In this document: positions 60,008 to 64,000 of the stretch, one piece after another | How the letters are laid out: each line of letters starts with the position of its first letter | How positions within the stretch are numbered: position 1 is the stretch's first letter | Source: an uncultured Pelagibacteraceae bacterium | Lineage (GTDB): Bacteria; Pseudomonadota; Alphaproteobacteria; Pelagibacterales; Pelagibacteraceae | Assembly (NCBI GenBank): GCA_902567685.1 | Contig: CACFNH010000001.1 | Location: 186,001 to 250,000 of the forward strand | DNA length: 64,000 nt | Direction of reading: 5' to 3' | Translations under genes and position numbers: made by a program | Notes under the pieces: generated by a model | The model's input: the letters and a program-made list of their open reading frames with translations, nothing else | Told to the model about the DNA's origin: nothing | Databases searched by the model: none

Positions 60008-60881
60008 AATTAACAAACTTATAAGAAAGTATCTTGTAAACCAATTTTGCAGCCAAAAAGTTATAACTTTGAAAACCTTTTATTGGGGATAGTTCATTAA
60101 CGTCTGCTCCAATTATTTTTGCGTATTTGGATGCAATTTTTATAATCTTTAATGTCTCATCCCAAAACAATCCTCCTGGTTCTGGAGTTCCAGTAGCTGG
60201 CATTAAACTTGAGTCAAAACCATCAACATCGAATGTAATATAAACATTTTTATTTTTTATTAATCTTTTAAAAACATTTAAATTCCATTTATGTTTATCT
60301 TTTGCCCAAAAGATATTTATTCTTTTCTTATTTTTATTTAAGTAAGTAGTTTCATTTTTAGATATATTTCTTATTCCAAAAGATATGACGTTAATGTTCT
60401 TATAGTCTAAACATCTTCTAATTGCTGAGGCATGTGAAAACTTATTTCCATTATAACTTTGTCTTAAATCTGCATGAGCATCAAAATGTAGTAAATAAAC
60501 TTTATCAAATCTTTTTACAAAAGGTTTAATGCATCCAGGAGTAATTGAATGTTCTCCCCCAAGTACCATTGGAAAAATGTTTTTTTTTAAAAGAAATTCA
60601 TTGATCTTTGAGATTTGTTCAAGAGCTTTGTTCATATTTTTTTTAATAACAAAAGGTCTTAAAGTTTTAATTCCAATTTTTTTATAAGGTTCGCAATTTA
60701 AATCCTCATCGAATAACTCAACCTGATGAGATGCTTTAATTATTTCTTTTGGTCCATTTCTTGTTCCTCCACCATAACTGACAGTTTTTTCTAATCCAAA
60801 GGGAACAACAACAGCTTTTTCTTTAAAATTAAATTTGTTTTCTATTCCTAAAAAACCTTGTTTGTTAGTTAAATAATTCAA
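59997..60881 (-). CDS. speB: Agmatinase-family ureohydrolase
   Basis: Ureohydrolases split agmatine, arginine or guanidinobutyrate with a dimanganese centre. The metal ligands are in GGEHSITPG, LHFDAHADLR and FDVDGFDSSLMPATGTPEPGG, all complete. TPEPGG is typical of agmatinase-type members rather than classical arginases, but no arginine decarboxylase is in the window, so arginase-like activity is possible. The length is 294. The start lies 3 bases after the DHS-like gene, so odc, the DHS-like gene and this gene form one minus-strand operon. Its end overlaps regB by 11 bases. Confidence 0.88.
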   Translation of the reverse strand: MNYLTNKQGFLGIENKFNFKEKAVVVPFGLEKTVSYGGGTRNGPKEIIKASHQVELFDEDLNCEPYKKIGIKTLRPFVIKKNMNKALEQISKINEFLLKKNIFPMVLGGEHSITPGCIKPFVKRFDKVYLLHFDAHADLRQSYNGNKFSHASAIRRCLDYKNINVISFGIRNISKNETTYLNKNKKRINIFWAKDKHKWNLNVFKRLIKNKNVYITFDVDGFDSSLMPATGTPEPGGLFWDETLKIIKIASKYAKIIGADVNELSPIKGFQSYNFLAAKLVYKILSYKFVNFKL

Positions 60882-60884
60882 TTT

Positions 60885-61931
60885 TTATCCAAATAATTTT
60901 GAGAAATTTCTTCTTTCTCTATTTTGCCAGAATTTGCGATGATAGGCATCACTTGCAATTAATGGCAATACACTTGTAGCTTCAGCAAAAACCATTTGTT
61001 CTTTAGAAATATCTACTTTTCCCCAAGAACTTGCTTCCTTTAAAGTAGAACTGCTACAAGCTCCATCTCTTGTATCTGCTACAGTTATTTGAACAGCATA
61101 TTTGTGCATATCAACTTTTTTACCTAAAAGTTCTGCACAAACAACCGTATCTTGTATAAAATTTTTAGGCACACCTCCTCCAATCATTAGAAGACCCGAC
61201 TGTTTTGATTTTAGTTTAATTTCAGTAAGCTCTCTGAATTCTCTAATTGAGTCGATTGTTATGTGTTTTTTTGGATTTTGCTCTTGGTGCATAACTAATC
61301 CAAAACCAGCCGAACTATCTGTAAAGGCAGGACAAAATATTGGAACATTGTTGTCATAGGCAGTTTCTATCAATGAGTCTTTTTTCTTTGCATTCGTTTT
61401 TAAATACTTGCCAATTTCTTTTATAAACTCTCTAGAAGTATAAGCTTTTGGTTCAAGTTTATTTGCTATATCACATATAATTTTATCGCATGCTTGAAGT
61501 TCCTCTTCGTCAATATAAGTGTCGTATATCCTGTCTATGTAGTTGTTTCTTAGAACAGTATCGTCTTGAAATTGAGAACCTTGATAATGCTTAAAGCCCA
61601 AGGCCTCAAAGAAATCCATGTCTATTATGGAGGCTCCAGTAGCTACTACAGCATCAATCATATTATATTTGATTAAGTCTGAATATAAATTCATACAACC
61701 TGCAGCTGAAGTAGAACCAGCCAATGTTAAAAAGATTGAGCAGCTCTTATCATTTAGCATTTCGTTAAATATTTTTGCTGCATTAGAAGTGTCCCTAGAA
61801 GTAAAAGACATCTTCGCCATAGAGTCTATTATTTTGCGAGCATCAAAAGATGTTATGTCTATATGCTCAACTGGTTTTTCTAAAAAAGATTTTTTGTTAT
61901 GTCCGATATTTGGACTATTTTTTGATTTCAT
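60885..61931 (-). CDS. Deoxyhypusine synthase-like protein (probable homospermidine/polyamine synthase)
   Basis: The 348-residue protein belongs to the NAD-dependent deoxyhypusine synthase family, which moves an aminobutyl group from a polyamine. LTLAGSTSAAGC (NAD region) near 70, ATGASIIDMDF near 97, FTDSSAGFGL near 203 and the catalytic-lysine motif SSWGK with K305 are all present. Bacteria have no eIF5A, so the substrate is more likely a small amine: bacterial homologues are known or proposed to make homospermidine from putrescine. Location between ornithine decarboxylase and agmatinase supports polyamine work. It overlaps odc by 1 base. Confidence 0.88.
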   Translation of the reverse strand: MKSKNSPNIGHNKKSFLEKPVEHIDITSFDARKIIDSMAKMSFTSRDTSNAAKIFNEMLNDKSCSIFLTLAGSTSAAGCMNLYSDLIKYNMIDAVVATGASIIDMDFFEALGFKHYQGSQFQDDTVLRNNYIDRIYDTYIDEEELQACDKIICDIANKLEPKAYTSREFIKEIGKYLKTNAKKKDSLIETAYDNNVPIFCPAFTDSSAGFGLVMHQEQNPKKHITIDSIREFRELTEIKLKSKQSGLLMIGGGVPKNFIQDTVVCAELLGKKVDMHKYAVQITVADTRDGACSSSTLKEASSWGKVDISKEQMVFAEATSVLPLIASDAYHRKFWQNRERRNFSKLFG

Positions 61932-63109
61932 TAAGCGACCAAGTAATCAAACTTGTCAGAGTCCTCGTACATAGAGATGATAGGTTTGTCATGCAACTCA
62001 AATATTTCATTAGAGTAGAATCCATTAAATTTTGTTCTAAAGGTTAAAGCATAAGCTCCTAATTGGCCTAGCTCAATATAATCCCCTTCTTTAATGTTGT
62101 TAGGAAGCAAGAATGGTCCTTTCATATAATCTAAACTGTCACAAGTTGGTCCATAAAAACTAAAAGAAGTAAATTTCTTCGACTGAATTCTTCCATTAGA
62201 AATCATTTTAGATGGCAATATAAAATTAGGAACTCCTGCATCGAACAAGCTTCCATAAGTTCCATCATTAATATAAAGCTTTTGTTTTTTTCTCAAATTA
62301 ATTTTTACTATAGTTGAACCACTTTCAGCAACAAGAGCCCTTCCTGGCTCACAGATTATTTTTGGCATATTAGAAAGTTTAAGATTTTTAAGAGCTTCTT
62401 TTATTTCATCAATATAGTTTTTTAAAGGTTCTGGATTAAGATCAGGATAAACAGAAGGGAATCCGCCACCAACATTAATTACATCTGGAATTATTTTAGT
62501 CTTTTTAATTATAGACCCTATTTCTCCAATGGCTTTTGAGAATGAAATTTTGTGCATGCATTGTGATCCAACATGAAAACTAATTCCTATTTTTCTTCCA
62601 TGTTCTTTACACAATCTTACTAAACCCAAAGCTTCACTTGAAGATGCTCCAAATTTTCTAGATAGGTCTATTTCTGCATGTTCATTTGAAATTGCTATAC
62701 GAACAAATAGACATAAATCTTTTGCTTGCTTTGTTGCTTCTAATATTTTTTGAAGTTCATCTTTAGAGTCAAGAGAAAAGTGTTTTACACCTAATTCAAA
62801 ATAAGCCTGAGATATATCTTCCCGGCTTTTAACTGTATGCATAAAATATAAATTAGCATCAGGTTTTATTTTTTTTATTAGTTTAATTTCATTAATAGAG
62901 GCAACATCAAAATCTTCTATACCGTTATTAATTATATGTTTTAAAACTTTTTCGTTAGGATTTGTTTTCACAGCATAAAGAACTTTGCCTGGAAAATTTT
63001 TTTTAAAAAATCCTGTAGACCTTTTTATGGAATCTGGACGTATACAATAGACCGGATAATCCGGTTTTAGTGTGTTAACTAATTCGTTAACGTCTTTAAA
63101 TTTTCGCAT
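61931..63109 (-). CDS. Ornithine (lysine/diaminopimelate-type) decarboxylase, alanine-racemase fold
   Basis: This PLP enzyme of the fold-III group decarboxylates ornithine (or lysine) to make putrescine (or cadaverine). PLP-lysine K48 is in VLYAVKTNPN; the histidine stack residue is in SFHVGSQC; the phosphate loop GGGFPS and CEPGRALVAESG follow; the catalytic cysteine is in GPTCDSLD, the motif that separates ODC/LDC from diaminopimelate decarboxylase. The length is 392. It is the first gene of the minus-strand polyamine operon, divergent from regA across 139 bases that contain the hairpin element. Confidence 0.9.
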   Translation of the reverse strand: MRKFKDVNELVNTLKPDYPVYCIRPDSIKRSTGFFKKNFPGKVLYAVKTNPNEKVLKHIINNGIEDFDVASINEIKLIKKIKPDANLYFMHTVKSREDISQAYFELGVKHFSLDSKDELQKILEATKQAKDLCLFVRIAISNEHAEIDLSRKFGASSSEALGLVRLCKEHGRKIGISFHVGSQCMHKISFSKAIGEIGSIIKKTKIIPDVINVGGGFPSVYPDLNPEPLKNYIDEIKEALKNLKLSNMPKIICEPGRALVAESGSTIVKINLRKKQKLYINDGTYGSLFDAGVPNFILPSKMISNGRIQSKKFTSFSFYGPTCDSLDYMKGPFLLPNNIKEGDYIELGQLGAYALTFRTKFNGFYSNEIFELHDKPIISMYEDSDKFDYLVA

Positions 63110-63166
63110 CTCATGTGTCCCTCTTTTTGTTTACACAGAAAGGTTTCTAAAAAATTTTAATAAAAA

Positions 63167-63192
63167 AACCTTATATTTTCGCATTTAAGGTT
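63167..63192. promoter_or_regulatory. Stem-loop between odc and regA, related to the porin element
   Basis: AACCTTA (63167-63173) pairs with TAAGGTT (63186-63192). On the minus strand the stem is followed by seven U. The sequence shares TTAATAAAAAAACC, TTTTC and ATTTAAGG with the porin element, in the same order. It ends 56-74 bases before the regA start. On the minus strand it would sit 58 bases upstream of odc. Confidence 0.55.
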
Positions 63193-63248
63193 ATTTTCAC
63201 CCTATGTAAAGAAAAAAATGAGGTTAATAAGTTGCAATTTTAAAATTC

Positions 63249-63842
63249 ATGCCCACATATATCCATATGGCAAGTTCAAACACATCACCACCAACCCAAC
63301 TCAAGATAGAAAATTTTGAGGACAAGTCTCTTCTTATAGTTGACGATGACGATCCTTTGAGAAACAGGCTTTCTAGAGCTATGGAAAAGAAGGGATTCAA
63401 GACTATGGAGGCAAAAAGTGTTGAAAATGCACTAGATTTGATCAAAAAAACACCTCCTTATTTTGCTGTTATTGACCTAAGGCTAGAAGATGGAAGTGGT
63501 TTAGATGTTGTAAATGAACTTTCAAAAATCAAAAAAGACAGCAGAATCGTCATGTTAACAGGCTACGGGAATCTCCCCACGGCTGTAGCAGCTGTCAAGG
63601 CTGGAGCAATAGATTACATAGCAAAACCAGTTGATGCTGACGATGTGGAAGCCGCCTTACTCGCTAGCCCAGACTCCAAGGCAAAACCACCTGAAAACCC
63701 AATGTCGGCTGACAGAGTTAAATGGGAGCACATTCACCGTGTATTTGAATTATGCAACAGAAACGTGTCTGAGACTGCAAGAAGACTAAAAATGCACAGA
63801 AGAACACTTCAGAGAATTCTCTCAAAAAGGTCTCCTAGATAA
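63249..63842 (+). CDS. regA: RegA/PrrA/ActR-type response regulator
   Basis: RegA is the DNA-binding partner of RegB and controls energy, redox and carbon genes. The receiver domain starts SLLIVDDDDPLRNRL, with phospho-acceptor D76 in AVIDLRLEDGSG, and VMLTGYGNLPTAVAAVKAGAIDYIAKP completes it. A proline-rich linker leads to a Fis-type helix-turn-helix at the very end (NRNVSETARRLKMHRRTLQRILSK), nearly invariant in the family. At 197 residues it is slightly longer than usual; the internal ATG at 63267 would give 191 and may be the true start. It overlaps the convergent BioY-like end by 8 bases. Confidence 0.95.
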   Translation: MPTYIHMASSNTSPPTQLKIENFEDKSLLIVDDDDPLRNRLSRAMEKKGFKTMEAKSVENALDLIKKTPPYFAVIDLRLEDGSGLDVVNELSKIKKDSRIVMLTGYGNLPTAVAAVKAGAIDYIAKPVDADDVEAALLASPDSKAKPPENPMSADRVKWEHIHRVFELCNRNVSETARRLKMHRRTLQRILSKRSPR

Positions 63843-63999
63843 ATTTTCTTAGCTTAAAGATTTGTGTAGATATGGCTGTTAAAATTAAAATTTTGTAAAT
63901 TTCAATAAGTAAAAAAGGTTTGGCACCTAATTCAAAAACACTATACAAATTTACTTGTTTTCCAGAATAAAAATTTAAGTTTACCCATAACCAAAGAAG
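63835..63999 (-). CDS. C-terminal fragment of a BioY-like biotin transporter, cut by window edge
   Basis: An open minus-strand frame of 54 residues enters from the right edge and stops inside the end of regA. It is hydrophobic, with a stretch LGAKPFLLIEIYKILILTAIS that resembles the closing helix of the BioY substrate-binding component of biotin ECF transporters, in which a Pro-Phe-x-x-x-[DE]-x-x-K segment is conserved. The match is short and by eye, so another small membrane transporter is possible. Its start lies beyond the window. Confidence 0.45.
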   Translation of the reverse strand, partial: LLWLWVNLNFYSGKQVNLYSVFELGAKPFLLIEIYKILILTAISTQIFKLRKFI

Positions 64000-64000
64000 A

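Overview
The window is a gene-dense, AT-rich stretch (about 30% GC by eye) from a streamlined alphaproteobacterium. The largest gap between genes is about 245 bases. The gene orders mnmG-rsmG-parA-parB, grpE-dnaK-dnaJ, fabA-fabB-fabI, nusA-infB-rbfA-rpsO-pnp, ubiE-ubiB-coaBC-dut and a RegB/RegA-type redox two-component system are alphaproteobacterial. Together with extreme compaction, lysine-rich proteins and loss of several usual operon members, this suggests the SAR11/Pelagibacterales group or a similar small-genome marine lineage; that placement is inference. No insertion sequence, prophage, CRISPR array, tRNA or rRNA was found.

Layout. 1-4000: mnmG (5' truncated), rsmG, parA, parB, with two parS palindromes inside rsmG. 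4000-8600 (minus): DUF3576 lipoprotein, leuS, lptE, holA. 8600-12350: an outer-membrane porin with a strong terminator, a ThiE-like gene, a YggS-family PLP protein, an L,D-transpeptidase, a winged-helix regulator and a 39-residue ArfA-type ribosome-rescue gene. 12320-18600 (minus): PfkB kinase, nth, dapB, a 55-residue membrane protein, dnaJ, dnaK, grpE. 18640-28740: rdgB, a penicillin-binding-protein activator, rsmI, a BON lipoprotein, maeB, murJ, trpS, an Nfu protein and a Bax-like glucosaminidase. 28740-36100: polysaccharide deacetylase, a short tsaB, a Fur-family regulator, miaB, phoH, ybeY, lnt, metK. 36200-42665: nusA, infB, rbfA, rpsO, pnp. 42670-48250: a GNAT-like orphan, fabI-fabB-fabA, and divergent katG. 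48250-53370 (minus): SH3 protein, MoeB/ThiF protein, dut, coaBC, ubiB, ubiE. 53468-60007: rpsT, dnaA, dnaN, gyrB, regB. 59997-64000: agmatinase, a deoxyhypusine-synthase-like protein and ornithine decarboxylase on the minus strand, then regA, and the tail of a BioY-like gene.

How they work together. Most of the window is housekeeping: chromosome segregation and replication (parAB, dnaA, dnaN, gyrB, holA), tRNA modification, translation and RNA decay, protein folding, envelope building (murJ, lptE, lnt, L,D-transpeptidase), unsaturated fatty acid synthesis, ubiquinone and CoA synthesis. The most distinctive neighbourhood is regB-(speB, DHS-like, odc)-regA, where a redox sensor and its regulator flank a putative polyamine route. 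Observations that go beyond ordinary annotation are the parS pair, the arfA and 55-residue small genes, a hairpin motif that recurs upstream of the porin, gyrB and regA, a terminator that doubles as coding sequence, a Fur-like palindrome between fabA and katG, and the consistent absence of expected operon members (rimP, trmB, truB, recF, hrcA, yraN, rimI).
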